DNA of 33,150 nt from Lysobacter sp. Root76 (GTDB lineage Bacteria; Pseudomonadota; Gammaproteobacteria; Xanthomonadales; Xanthomonadaceae), in NCBI RefSeq assembly GCF_001428685.1, contig NZ_LMIK01000001.1:770256-803405 (forward strand), read 5' to 3'. The position numbers and the translations under genes are program-made. Shown here in pieces: positions 1 through 8,797 of this stretch (position 1 is the stretch's first letter; every line of letters starts with the position of its first letter). A model generated the notes under the pieces. It was not told where the DNA came from, did no database searches, and saw only the letters and a program-made list of their open reading frames with translations.

Positions 1-93
1 ATCACCTTGCCGCCGTTGCCGCCCTTGCCGATCCCGCCTGCGCTGCCCGCGTTGCCCGCATTGCCCACCCTTCCACCCTGCCCGCTGGACTGA
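1..93 (+). CDS. C-terminal fragment of an upstream protein, proline-rich tail
   Basis: Frame 1 is open from the left edge to a TGA at 91-93 and encodes about 30 residues dominated by a Leu-Pro-x pattern (LPPLPPLP, then ALPALPALP), ending CPLD. The 4-bp gap to the next start and the shared direction suggest it is the end of the preceding gene of the tail-like operon. In such operons the gene before gp25 is often a spike or PAAR protein, but nothing in this fragment proves that. Low-complexity G/C-rich DNA can also give proline-rich frames by chance, so this is a modest call. Confidence 0.5.
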   Translation: MTLPPLPPLPIPPALPALPALPTLPPCPLD

Positions 94-97
94 CGCC

Positions 98-343
98 ATG
101 TCCCTGGACCGCAACACGATGGAATCGAGCCTGGCGACCACGCTGCGCACCAACTTCAAGAAGGGCGTGGACGAAGAGTGGGACGAGGAGCGCGCCGCCG
201 ACGAAATGGCCAAGGCCATCGCCGACGTGGTCCACGCCTACGTCAGCGGCGCGCGCGTGACCGGTGTGCAGTCGCAAGTACGTGATAACGGCAACGTGCC
301 GATAGGAACCGCCACCCAAACCGGCGAAGTCGGACTGAGCTGA
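98..343 (+). CDS. Small phage-tail-like operon protein, function unknown
   Basis: This encodes 81 residues, acidic in the middle (DEEWDEERAADEM) and followed by an amphipathic helix (AKAIADVVHAYVSGA). The C-terminus is glycine/threonine-rich. Small proteins with a helix of the AxAIAxAVxAYV type are common beside spike and baseplate genes of phage tails and injection systems, so a structural or assembly role is inferred. There is no clear Shine-Dalgarno; the start lies 4 bp after the preceding stop, which suggests translational coupling. The next gene begins 14 bp downstream. No catalytic motif is visible. Confidence 0.7.
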   Translation: MSLDRNTMESSLATTLRTNFKKGVDEEWDEERAADEMAKAIADVVHAYVSGARVTGVQSQVRDNGNVPIGTATQTGEVGLS

Positions 344-357
344 GGAGCACTAGCGAC

Positions 358-717
358 ATGGACAACGTCATGGGTTTCGCCTTTCCCTTCTCCCTCTCCG
401 ACGGCGGCGTCCAGCGCGCCAGCGGCCAGGACAAGATCCGCCAGAACATCCGCGCGCTGCTGGCCACGCGTTTCGGCGAGCGCGTGATGCTGCGCGAGTA
501 CGGCACCCGCATCCACTCGCTGGTGCACGACCCCAACGACGAGGCGATGGCCACCCTGGTCAAGCGCCAGCTGCAGGAATGCATGCTGGCCTGGGAGCCG
601 CGCGTGCTGGTCACCAACGTCACCTTCGAACGCCGCGAGGCCGAGCTGTACGTGCGCCTCGACTACACCCACACCAGCGAACCCAGCACGGATTCGCTGC
701 TGGTCCCGTTGGCCTGA
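358..717 (+). CDS. GPW/gp25 family baseplate wedge protein
   Basis: The 119-residue product has the length and pattern of the gp25/GpW lysozyme-like baseplate family: an N-terminal FPFSLSDGG segment, QDKIRQNIRALLATRFGERVMLREYG in two blocks, then an EPRVLVTNVTF strand region. In T4 and in extracellular contractile injection systems, gp25 proteins join the wedge to the inner baseplate and help start sheath polymerisation. The segment FGERVMLREYGTRI is the family's most conserved part. A GAGGAG ribosome site lies upstream of the ATG. It sits between a small tail protein and a baseplate-J-like protein, the usual order in these operons. Confidence 0.9.
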   Translation: MDNVMGFAFPFSLSDGGVQRASGQDKIRQNIRALLATRFGERVMLREYGTRIHSLVHDPNDEAMATLVKRQLQECMLAWEPRVLVTNVTFERREAELYVRLDYTHTSEPSTDSLLVPLA

Positions 718-732
718 GCAAGGAGCGCCGTC

Positions 733-2337
733 ATGGCCGTCACCGATCCGTTGCCGCCGGCGATCGATTACACCAACAAGGACTACGCGTCCTTGCGTCG
801 CGCCATGCTCGATCTGGCGCGCCTGCGCCTGCCGGAATGGACCGACCACACTCCGTCCGACCTGGGCGTGGTGCTGACCGACATGGTCGCCTACACCGGC
901 GACGTGATCCTGTACTACCAGGATCGCATCGCCAGCGAGTTGTTTCCGGGCACCGCGCGCGAACGCCGCAGCGTGCTGCAGCTGCTACGCCTGATCGGCT
1001 ACGAACCCACGCCGCCGCTGCCGGCGCGCGCGGACCTGCTGCTGACCTTCTCGGTTCCGGTCGGCCCGGCGGTGATCGTGATCCCCAGCGGCGCGCAGTT
1101 CATCGCCAGCCAGCCCAGCGACGACCCGCCGACCTTCGAATACCTCGGCCCGGCGCTGTCGATCGATCTGCATTCGGATCAGGTCCTGCCTGGCGCGGTC
1201 GCCGGCCAGGCCCAGTTCGTGCTGCCGGTGTCGCACAGCCGCAGCCTGCCGCCGACCCTGCTCGGTTCTTCCAGCGGCGAACCCAACCAGAGCTTCCGCC
1301 TGCCGCACAAGCCGCCGATCCTGGAAAGCCTGGTGGTGGAGGTCGACGAAGGCGCCGGCTGGGTGCGCTGGGACCGGCGCGACAACTTCCTCTACAGCAC
1401 CGGCCCCGACGGCCGCACCCTGCTGTCCACCCGCGACTCGCGCGACTACATCTGCCAGTTCGACGAGAACGACGCGTGCAGCATCCTGTTCGGCGACAAC
1501 GTGTTCGGGCGCATTCCGCCGCGCGGAACCAACAACGTGCGCGCGACCTGCCGGGTCGGCGGCGGCACCCGCGCCAACGTCTCGGCCAACACCATCACCC
1601 GCGCGGTGACCGTGCTGCCGAACCTGCTGGCGGTGACCAACCCGGCCCCGGCCGCGGGCGGCAGCGCTTCGGAGAGCAGCGAGATCGCGGTCCGCAACGG
1701 ACCCATGGTCTACCGCAGCGGCCGTCGCGCGGTCACGCCCGACGACTGCGTCGCCCTGGCCTATCACGCCGGCGGCGTGGCCAAGGCGCGCGCGCGCAGC
1801 CGCAACTGGAACCAGATCGACCTGATCGTCGCCCCGCAAGGAGACAGCTGGCGTCCGGTGCCCGAAGCCCTGCGCACCGCGCTGCTGGCCTATTTCGAGG
1901 ACAAGCGCATGGCCGGCACGCAGTTGCGCGTGCTCGACGCCAGCCCCGCACCGGTCGCGATCGCGATGACGGTGCGCTACGACGCGCGCTACCAGGCCGA
2001 TCCGCTGCGTCAACAGATCGCCGATGCGGTCGCGCGCTACCTCGCCTACGACGCGGTCGATTTCGGTCAGGCGCTGTACCCAAGCGACCTGTTCGCGCTG
2101 ATCGAAGCCATCCCGGGCGTGCTGTCGCTGGACATCTACCGTTTCAACCGCGCCGACCAGCCCGCCTCGACACTGGACGACGACCTGCGCCGCTACGACC
2201 TGCCGTCGATGGCCGATCTGCCGGACTTCATCCGCAACGCCCTGTTGTCGCGCACCGCCGTCGCCAGCCGCGTCGATGTCGGTCCCTACGAGCTGCCGGT
2301 GCTGTCGCAGCTCGAACTCAGCCTGCAGATCGGTTGA
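733..2337 (+). CDS. Putative baseplate assembly protein, gpJ/gp6-like
   Basis: The 534-residue product begins with the IDYTNKDYASLRRAMLDLA block, then WTDHTPSDLGVVLTDMVAYTGDVILYYQDR, which is the conserved N-terminus of the baseplate-J-like assembly proteins. The central part contains the expected FGDNVFGRIPPRG beta segment. The C-terminal part (YPSDLFALIEAIPGVLSLDIYRF) resembles the gpJ tail domain that packs around the spike. It is predicted to build the wedge ring with the gp25 protein upstream. An AAGGAG site lies 7-8 bp before the ATG. The length is normal for the family, and the next gene starts 10 bp after the stop. Confidence 0.9.
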   Translation: MAVTDPLPPAIDYTNKDYASLRRAMLDLARLRLPEWTDHTPSDLGVVLTDMVAYTGDVILYYQDRIASELFPGTARERRSVLQLLRLIGYEPTPPLPARADLLLTFSVPVGPAVIVIPSGAQFIASQPSDDPPTFEYLGPALSIDLHSDQVLPGAVAGQAQFVLPVSHSRSLPPTLLGSSSGEPNQSFRLPHKPPILESLVVEVDEGAGWVRWDRRDNFLYSTGPDGRTLLSTRDSRDYICQFDENDACSILFGDNVFGRIPPRGTNNVRATCRVGGGTRANVSANTITRAVTVLPNLLAVTNPAPAAGGSASESSEIAVRNGPMVYRSGRRAVTPDDCVALAYHAGGVAKARARSRNWNQIDLIVAPQGDSWRPVPEALRTALLAYFEDKRMAGTQLRVLDASPAPVAIAMTVRYDARYQADPLRQQIADAVARYLAYDAVDFGQALYPSDLFALIEAIPGVLSLDIYRFNRADQPASTLDDDLRRYDLPSMADLPDFIRNALLSRTAVASRVDVGPYELPVLSQLELSLQIG

Positions 2338-2347
2338 GGGGGCCCGA

Positions 2348-5300
2348 GTGATCATCGACCGCTTCATCGCAGACGCCGACCTGGTCGCCCGCCGCGTGCG
2401 GGTGGCCTGGACGCTGACGCCGGGTCCGGGCGAGACCCTGGCCGACGCGCCGCGCCAGACGCTGCGGCGCAAGACCCGCGACTTCGAATTCCCGCAGCCG
2501 CCGCTCGCGCCCGACCCTTACCTGGTCTACGACAGCGCCGCGTTCCCGCCGATTCCCGGCGGCGGCATCAGCGTGATCGACCTGCCGCCGTGGGAAGAGC
2601 GCGACGGCGCCGAGCGCATCGTCCATGAAGCGATCTGCGTGGCCCAGGATGTCGGCGGCCAGCCGCTGGAACGCATGCGCCGCATCGTCGCCACGACCTA
2701 CGGCGCCGACGGCCAGCCGCTGCGGCGGCGGATCGAGATCGTCGACGGCGGCGACGCGCCCTTGTCGCTGACGCCGGGCGACGCCTGCTACTACCAATTG
2801 TTCAGCGCGGCCTTCGATCCGGTCGAAGCGCAACGCTATCGCGCGATCGCCACGCCGGCGGCGCCGCACGGCCTCAACCGCAGCATGTACGACTTGCTGC
2901 CGGCGGTGCATCGCCAGTTCGACGTCAACCTGCGCCCGGTCACGCAGGGCTCGGAGGCGATTCCGGAAATGGCCGCGCGTTCGGGCCAGCTGCGGCGCCT
3001 GCTCGACGTCTACGGCGCGGCCATGGACGGCGCGCGCAGTTCCGCCGAGAACCTGTGGACCCTGCACGACGTCGACCGCGTCGACGGCCGCCGCCTGCCG
3101 CTGCTGGCCGGCTGGCTGGGCTGGCGCCTGGGCGACGCCGATGCCCTGCCGCTGGCGCGCAACGAACTCAAGGCCACCCCGCGCCTGTACGAATCGGTGG
3201 GCACGGTGACCGCAGTCGGCGCGCTGGTCACGCGCTACACCGGCTGGACCACGCGCACCGCCGAATTCGTCCAGCACCTGGCGCGCAGCAACCATGCGCC
3301 GCGCTATCAACTGCACGCCAGCGTGCCGGCCGGCGCGGGCTGGCGCTCGCCGCTGGACGCTGCCGCGCTGCTCGGCTTCGGCAGCGGCAACGACGAAGCC
3401 TTCGGCGTCGGTCCGGCGCCGGCGACCCTGGTCGGCAACATCGCCGGGCCGTACGCGATCTTCGCCGGCGCCGAGCTCAGCATCGCCGTCGACGGCGGCG
3501 CCGCATTCCGCGTGCGCCTGGGCTCGTCGTCGTTCGCCAATCCGGCGGCGGCCACCGCGGCCGAAGTCGCGGCCGCGATCGCGGCGGTCGCCAACGACAT
3601 CGTCGCCGACGCGGTCGGTGGCCAGGTGCGGCTGCGCACGCGCAGCGTCGGTCCGGAATCGCAGATCAGCGTGGCCGCGCGCGAAAGCGAACCGCTGACC
3701 CTGGACGCGGCCGGCAGCGATCGCCTCACCGCCGCGGCCGATGCGCTCGGCCGCGTGCGCGTATTCGCCAGCGATGCCTTCTCCACACCCGATCCCGACC
3801 AGCGCGAAGGCGAACGCGCGCCCTACGGCGGCCTGGTCTGCAAGACCTGGGATTCCGGCCAATGGCGTGGGGCGACCCGCCTGCTGGCGACCCGGCCGGC
3901 CGACGATGCCGCAGTCGCGCATCCGGCCGCGGCCACGCTCGCCGACGGTCGCGTGTTCCTGGCCCGCATCGAAGCCGCCGAGAGCCCGAACGCGCGCGTG
4001 CGCTGGAGCCTGGGCAGTTCGCGTCCGCGTCTGCCGGCCGTGCTGCAGGGCCGGCAGTTGCCGCGCTTCCGTCTGCTCGTCGGCACCCGGCTCACACTGC
4101 GCACCGCCGGCGGCAACGACGTGTTCCAGGTCAACGCCGTCGACTACGTCAACCCGGCGCAGGCCACGACCGCCGAAGTCGTGACTGCGATGAACGCGCA
4201 ATTCACTCAGGCCGTCGCCAGCCCCGCCGGCGACGGATCGATCCGCCTGACCAGCACTGCGCTCGGCCCGACCGCGCGCCTGTCGGTGGATCTGGCGCTG
4301 TCGAGCACCGCGCGCGCGCTCGGCTTCGTCCATGCCACCGCACCGAGCTTCGGCAGTTGGGACGACACCCTGGACCTCACCGCGGCGCAAACCATTCCCG
4401 CGCTCACGCCAGGCCGCCCGACCGAACTGAGCGCGCTCGCCTCCGGCAACGGCGCGCTGCTCGCGTGGAGCGAGCACGAGAACGGCCGCTGGCGCCTGCG
4501 CGCCAGCGCCTGGCTGGGCGCGGTGGACGCGATCGCGACCGCCGCCGGTCTGGCGCTGCGCGGCGAGAACGGTGCGATCAGCGTGCTCGATTCCGGCGAC
4601 GGCCTGCCCAGCGACGACGTCCGCCATGCGCACGTCGACGCGCTGGGCGCGCTCTGGGTCGCCACCGATGCCGGCGTCGCACGCCGCCGCGGCGATCTGA
4701 CCTGGCAGAGTTTCGACATCGGCGACGGCCTGTCCAGCGACGACTGCCGCCAGCTGCTGCAATACACCGACGCCGGCGTCTGGGTCGCCACCGCGGCCGG
4801 CCTGTCGCGGATCGCGGCCAATGGCAGCATCACCGTGCTCGACAGCGGCGACGGTCTCGCAGACGACGACGTGCGCGCGCTGGCCCTGGCCGCCGACGGC
4901 TCGCTGTGGATCGCGACCGCGGGCGGGCTCAGCCGTCTCGACCGCGATGGCAGCTTCGCTAATACGCTCGCGCCGACCCTGCCCAGCGACGACGTGCGCG
5001 ATGTCGCGCTGGCCGCCGATGGCCGCATCTGGGCCGCCACCGCCGCCGGCATCGCCGAACGCAGCGCGGGCGGCACCTGGTCGACCGTGACCTCGCCGTT
5101 GCCGATCGGCAACGATGTGCGCGGCCTCGCCTACGCCGACAACGCACTGTGGATCGCCGCCGCCAGCGGCGTCTGGCGTCGCGCCGGCGACGGCAGCTGG
5201 CGCGGTTGGACCCTGGCCGACGGCCTGCCCAGCGTCGACGCGCGCCGTATCGGCGTCGATGGCGCCGGCAATGCCTGGGTCGCCACCGCCGCCGGCGCCG

Positions 5301-6433
5301 CACGCATCGACCGCAACGACGCGGTCATCGCGGTTCGCGCTGCGCAAGGCCTGCCCAGCGACGATGTCAGCGCCTGGTCGTCGCCGTGGTCGGGCGCGAT
5401 CGCGATCAGCGACGGCGGCGTCGCCAGCGGCGATCGCGGCGACCGCGATCCCTGCCTGCTGCGCGAAGCCGGCGGCAGCATCCTGCTGCTGTGGTCGCGC
5501 TGGCTGGCCGGCGCGGCCGGCGAAGACCGGCGTGCCCTGCGCGCGCGGCGCTACGATCCGGTCGCATTGAGCTGGGGCGCGACGGTGAACGTCACCACCG
5601 CGCCCGCACAGGGTGCGGCCGATGTGCAGCCGTCCGCACTGGCCTTGGGCGGCGGCGGCGCCCGCGTGTTCTTCAGCAGCGACCGCAACGGCGGCCGCGG
5701 TTTATGGGAAGTGTCCTTGAACGCGGCCCTGGTCGCGGCGGCGCCGATCGGACTGCCCTGGAACGAAACCGCGCGCATCGCTCCGCTGCCGCTGATCCTG
5801 CCCGTCGCCGGGCTCACCCTGCTGCATCGTTGCGATGCCTCGCTCGCGCTCGACCAGCTCGCGCCGATCCTCGCCGGCGCAGCCGCGACCGCCGCGCCCA
5901 CGCGCGTACCCGAGGCCGCGACCCTGCGCCGGCACTGCAACACGATCACGCCGCGCATGGCCGAAACCGCGCGCAACAGCCGCCATCACCAATGGGGCGA
6001 TCTGCTCGCCTACACCCCGCACCGGCCGCTGGGCGGCGACGACGAACCGCCGCTGTCGCCGAACGAGTTCTTCACCCGCGGCACGCTCGGCCTCTACGTC
6101 ACCCGCGGCCGTTTCGGCCAGGCCCTGACCGCGACCAACGCCGCGCGCCTGAAGCAACTGCTGGCCGAGTTCCTGCCGATCAACATGCGCGCGGTGATCG
6201 TGCTGTCGCCGTCGCTGACCACCGAAGTGCTGTACGCCCCGGGCGCGGATCTCGGCGATTCCTATCTGGACGACTACCCCTTCGTCGAAAACTTCCTCGA
6301 CCTGGCCGATTCCAGCGCTGCCGCCTTGCCGGACTGGGTGGTGCTGATCAGCAACCAGGTCGCCGGCGTCAGCGCCGATCCGACCAACTTGAACACGCTG
6401 CGCCGACGCACGTACTTCCCGCCGCCGATCTGA
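2348..6433 (+). CDS. Tail-protein-I-like baseplate protein fused to regulator-type beta-propeller repeats
   Basis: A GTG start at 2348, 10 bp after the previous stop, gives 1361 residues; an open frame continues upstream but only as antecedent-gene shadow. Residues about 175-330 (MYDLLPAVHRQFD ... LLAGWLGWRLGD ... ATPRLYESVGTVTAV) match the tail protein I/Afp12-type baseplate domain. Two related blocks of about 100 residues follow (each with an AATAAEV- or ATTAEVV-type core). From about residue 735 to 1010 there are six to seven repeats of the form GDGLPSDDVR-x(10-15)-LWVATxxGxxR, the signature of two-component-regulator propeller (Reg_prop) blades. The C-terminal region has another conserved block (MAETARNSRHHQWGD ... 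LKQLLAEFLPINMRAVIVL). The protein likely completes the wedge, with the propeller exposed for binding. The fusion is unusual. Confidence 0.85.
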   Translation: MIIDRFIADADLVARRVRVAWTLTPGPGETLADAPRQTLRRKTRDFEFPQPPLAPDPYLVYDSAAFPPIPGGGISVIDLPPWEERDGAERIVHEAICVAQDVGGQPLERMRRIVATTYGADGQPLRRRIEIVDGGDAPLSLTPGDACYYQLFSAAFDPVEAQRYRAIATPAAPHGLNRSMYDLLPAVHRQFDVNLRPVTQGSEAIPEMAARSGQLRRLLDVYGAAMDGARSSAENLWTLHDVDRVDGRRLPLLAGWLGWRLGDADALPLARNELKATPRLYESVGTVTAVGALVTRYTGWTTRTAEFVQHLARSNHAPRYQLHASVPAGAGWRSPLDAAALLGFGSGNDEAFGVGPAPATLVGNIAGPYAIFAGAELSIAVDGGAAFRVRLGSSSFANPAAATAAEVAAAIAAVANDIVADAVGGQVRLRTRSVGPESQISVAARESEPLTLDAAGSDRLTAAADALGRVRVFASDAFSTPDPDQREGERAPYGGLVCKTWDSGQWRGATRLLATRPADDAAVAHPAAATLADGRVFLARIEAAESPNARVRWSLGSSRPRLPAVLQGRQLPRFRLLVGTRLTLRTAGGNDVFQVNAVDYVNPAQATTAEVVTAMNAQFTQAVASPAGDGSIRLTSTALGPTARLSVDLALSSTARALGFVHATAPSFGSWDDTLDLTAAQTIPALTPGRPTELSALASGNGALLAWSEHENGRWRLRASAWLGAVDAIATAAGLALRGENGAISVLDSGDGLPSDDVRHAHVDALGALWVATDAGVARRRGDLTWQSFDIGDGLSSDDCRQLLQYTDAGVWVATAAGLSRIAANGSITVLDSGDGLADDDVRALALAADGSLWIATAGGLSRLDRDGSFANTLAPTLPSDDVRDVALAADGRIWAATAAGIAERSAGGTWSTVTSPLPIGNDVRGLAYADNALWIAAASGVWRRAGDGSWRGWTLADGLPSVDARRIGVDGAGNAWVATAAGAARIDRNDAVIAVRAAQGLPSDDVSAWSSPWSGAIAISDGGVASGDRGDRDPCLLREAGGSILLLWSRWLAGAAGEDRRALRARRYDPVALSWGATVNVTTAPAQGAADVQPSALALGGGGARVFFSSDRNGGRGLWEVSLNAALVAAAPIGLPWNETARIAPLPLILPVAGLTLLHRCDASLALDQLAPILAGAAATAAPTRVPEAATLRRHCNTITPRMAETARNSRHHQWGDLLAYTPHRPLGGDDEPPLSPNEFFTRGTLGLYVTRGRFGQALTATNAARLKQLLAEFLPINMRAVIVLSPSLTTEVLYAPGADLGDSYLDDYPFVENFLDLADSSAAALPDWVVLISNQVAGVSADPTNLNTLRRRTYFPPPI

Positions 6434-6488
6434 TCGGCGCCCGCCCGCACGTCTTTCACCGAACCACGCTCATCGAAGGAATCGAACT

Positions 6489-7028
6489 ATGGACACGGAC
6501 ACCCGGATGCCCCTGCCGCAAGGCATGTACCGCGACGTGCTGCGCGACGCCGACGGGCGCGTGATCTGGGACCGCGGCTGGGCCAAGAACGCGATCCTCA
6601 CCGACTGCCGACGATTGCTCGCCGCCTTCATGGGCGGCACGCCGGGCGGAACGCTCGGCATCCAGGGGCTGGCGGTCGGCGCCGGCCTCGCGGCTTGGGA
6701 TCAGGTGCCGCCGCCACCTCCGACCGGCAACGAAACCGGACTCACCGATCCGTCGCCGTTCGTGGTACCTGCCGCGGCGCTGGCCTTTAGCTTCATGAAC
6801 GGTCCGGTGCCCTCGGTCACGCCGACCAATCGCCTGCAAATCGTCGCCACGCTCGGGCCCAACGTACCGCCCTGGCCCAACGGCAGCCACGCCACCGGCA
6901 ACCTGCGCGAGTTCGGCCTGATCGGCCAACTCGGCGGCGCGCCGATGCAGATCAATCTCGTGCGCCATCCGGTGGTCGCCAAAGACCCGGCCAGCACGCT
7001 CGAACGCACCATCTGGCTCGTGTTCTGA
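6489..7028 (+). CDS. Tail-fibre/baseplate-associated protein
   Basis: The product has 179 residues. The N-terminus contains VIWDRGWAKNAILTDCRRLLAAFM, and the C-terminus has the pattern LREFGLIG, then QINLVRHPVVAKDPASTLERTIWLVF in blocks. This arrangement, 'no-longer-defined target then FREFGLF ... NRVVHPVIxK ... LxRTIxxxF', is typical of small phage tail proteins that sit near the fibre. The part between is proline-rich. There is no signal peptide. An AAGGA site lies 8 bp before the ATG and the gap after the previous gene is 55 bp, the largest in the operon. A structural role in the particle is inferred from similarity and neighbours; the exact position in the baseplate is not known. Confidence 0.7.
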   Translation: MDTDTRMPLPQGMYRDVLRDADGRVIWDRGWAKNAILTDCRRLLAAFMGGTPGGTLGIQGLAVGAGLAAWDQVPPPPPTGNETGLTDPSPFVVPAAALAFSFMNGPVPSVTPTNRLQIVATLGPNVPPWPNGSHATGNLREFGLIGQLGGAPMQINLVRHPVVAKDPASTLERTIWLVF

Positions 7029-7053
7029 CACGACCACACGACGGGGACACGCC

Positions 7054-8781
7054 ATGGCCATCATCTCACCCAACACTTTCGATCCGATCCGCCGTTACGT
7101 CAGCGTGCGTCTGGCCCAGGGCGTGCCCCTGGCCGATGCCGACTGGAACGAAGGCGACGACATGCGCCGCTACGAGCTGCGCGCCTTCCTGCGCTGGTTC
7201 GTCGGCGACGGCGTGCCGGTCGGCAACGACGGTTTCCGCATCGCCGCGATCAATTCCGCGACCAGCTTCACCATCGTCGCCGGCGGCGGTCCGCAGCCCC
7301 TGCAGGCCGGCCGCATGCTGGTCGACGGACTGGAAGCCTTCATCACCGCCGACATCGGCTTCAGCGCACAGGCCTTGCACGCCGGCCAGGCCGGCGCCGC
7401 CGCGCTGGCCGCGAGCTGGGGCGTGCCGGTGATCGCCGCCTTGCCGGCGCCGCCGGTCGCGCCGGCCACGCGCACGCTCACCGTCTACCTCGACGTCTGG
7501 GAGCGCCTGGTCACGCTGGCCGAAGATCCGGCGCTGGTACTGCCGGGCCTGGGCACCGAAACCTGCTCGCGCCTGCGCCGCGAATGGGCGGTGCGCGTGC
7601 GCACCGGCGCTGCGCCGCCGGTCAACGGCGATCCCGATTTCATCGCCGGCCACAGCTACGCCGCGCTGGCGACGATCACCCAGACCTCGGCCGGCATCAT
7701 CGATGCGCCGGCCGTGGTCGACCGTCGCCGCCGCGGCATCTCGCTGCCCTCGCAGATGGATTTCAACCAGGTACTGGCGGACACCTTCGGCGGCGGCTAC
7801 GCGGTCAACGGCAGCGGCGTGCCGCAGCTGCCCTATCCGATGCGCGATGTCATCAACGCGATGCTGCGCGAACGCCCGGCCGCAGTCGGCCCGACCACGG
7901 TGCTCAACGCCGGGCCCTACAACACGCCCGCCGCGGTGATCGACTCCAGCGGTGTGCCCTGGGTGTTCTGGGTACGCGTGTCCGGACCGAATCGCTTCCT
8001 GTCCTTCAGCCGCCGCATCGCCGGCGTGTGGACCGCGCCCGCCGACGCCTTCCAGTTCACCGGCGTGCTCAGCGTCAGCAGCATCGCCGCCGCGGCCCAG
8101 CCCAATGGTTCGATCCGGGTGTTCTACTCGGCGTTGTCGGGCACCAACCGCATCTTCAGCCGCCTGTTCACCGGTGCCTGGGGCGTGGAGGAAGCCGTCG
8201 ACGCGGTCGATCAGAACACCCGCGTCAGCGCGGTCACCGACCCCGCCGGCACCATCATTGCCACTTGGATGCGCGACACCGCAGGCGTGTTCACTGCACA
8301 GACGGTGCGGTATCCGCTGGTCGGCGCGCCCGGTGCGGTCACCGCCGCCGGCGTCATGGTGCGCCCCGGCGACCATGCGATCACGATCGATCCCACCGGC
8401 GCGCCGCAACTGGTCTATGCGCAGGATCCGAACCCGGGGCCGAACTGGAGCGTGTTCACCAAGCGTTTCATCGCCAATGCCTGGGAAGCCAACTTCACCG
8501 ACACGACCCTGACCATTCCGGTCACCACGTTCATCGACCTGGCGGCGGGCTACACCGCCGACGGTTCGCTGTGGGTGTTCTATTCCACGGTCAGCGCACC
8601 GGGCTTCAGCACCCTGCGCGCGCGCCGGCTGGTGCTCGGGGTGACCGAAACCCGCGAACTGCTGCCGCCGCAACAGACCGCGCGCTTCCCCACTCTCGCG
8701 GTCGACGCCGCCGGCAACGCCGGCCTCTACATCCAGAACGGCGCCCTGTTGCAGCAGGTCAGCCTGGTCCAGCACATCTGA
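7054..8781 (+). CDS. DUF6519-type protein with beta-propeller-like C-terminal half
   Basis: The product has 575 residues. The N-terminus (NTFDPIRRYVSVRLAQG, then LADADWNEGDDMRRYELRA) and the segment TLTVYLDVWERLVTLAEDP are the hallmarks of DUF6519, a family seen in phage-tail-like and injection-system operons. From about residue 285 on there are repeated units with a strand such as GVPWVFWVRV, GSIRVFYSAL, GTIIATWMRD, APQLVYAQD and GSLWVFYSTV, spaced about 50 residues apart. This is the pattern of a sialidase-like or other beta-propeller. A role in target recognition or particle decoration is inferred. No signal peptide is seen. The upstream ribosome site is GGGGA. Confidence 0.75.
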   Translation: MAIISPNTFDPIRRYVSVRLAQGVPLADADWNEGDDMRRYELRAFLRWFVGDGVPVGNDGFRIAAINSATSFTIVAGGGPQPLQAGRMLVDGLEAFITADIGFSAQALHAGQAGAAALAASWGVPVIAALPAPPVAPATRTLTVYLDVWERLVTLAEDPALVLPGLGTETCSRLRREWAVRVRTGAAPPVNGDPDFIAGHSYAALATITQTSAGIIDAPAVVDRRRRGISLPSQMDFNQVLADTFGGGYAVNGSGVPQLPYPMRDVINAMLRERPAAVGPTTVLNAGPYNTPAAVIDSSGVPWVFWVRVSGPNRFLSFSRRIAGVWTAPADAFQFTGVLSVSSIAAAAQPNGSIRVFYSALSGTNRIFSRLFTGAWGVEEAVDAVDQNTRVSAVTDPAGTIIATWMRDTAGVFTAQTVRYPLVGAPGAVTAAGVMVRPGDHAITIDPTGAPQLVYAQDPNPGPNWSVFTKRFIANAWEANFTDTTLTIPVTTFIDLAAGYTADGSLWVFYSTVSAPGFSTLRARRLVLGVTETRELLPPQQTARFPTLAVDAAGNAGLYIQNGALLQQVSLVQHI

Positions 8782-8797
8782 GCGAAAGGAGCTCCTC

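Noticed and set aside
2318-5347. Minus-strand open frame of about 1009 residues
   Set aside because: It lies opposite the tail-I/propeller gene and is repetitive Ala/Arg/Gly sequence arising from the complementary frame of the repeats.
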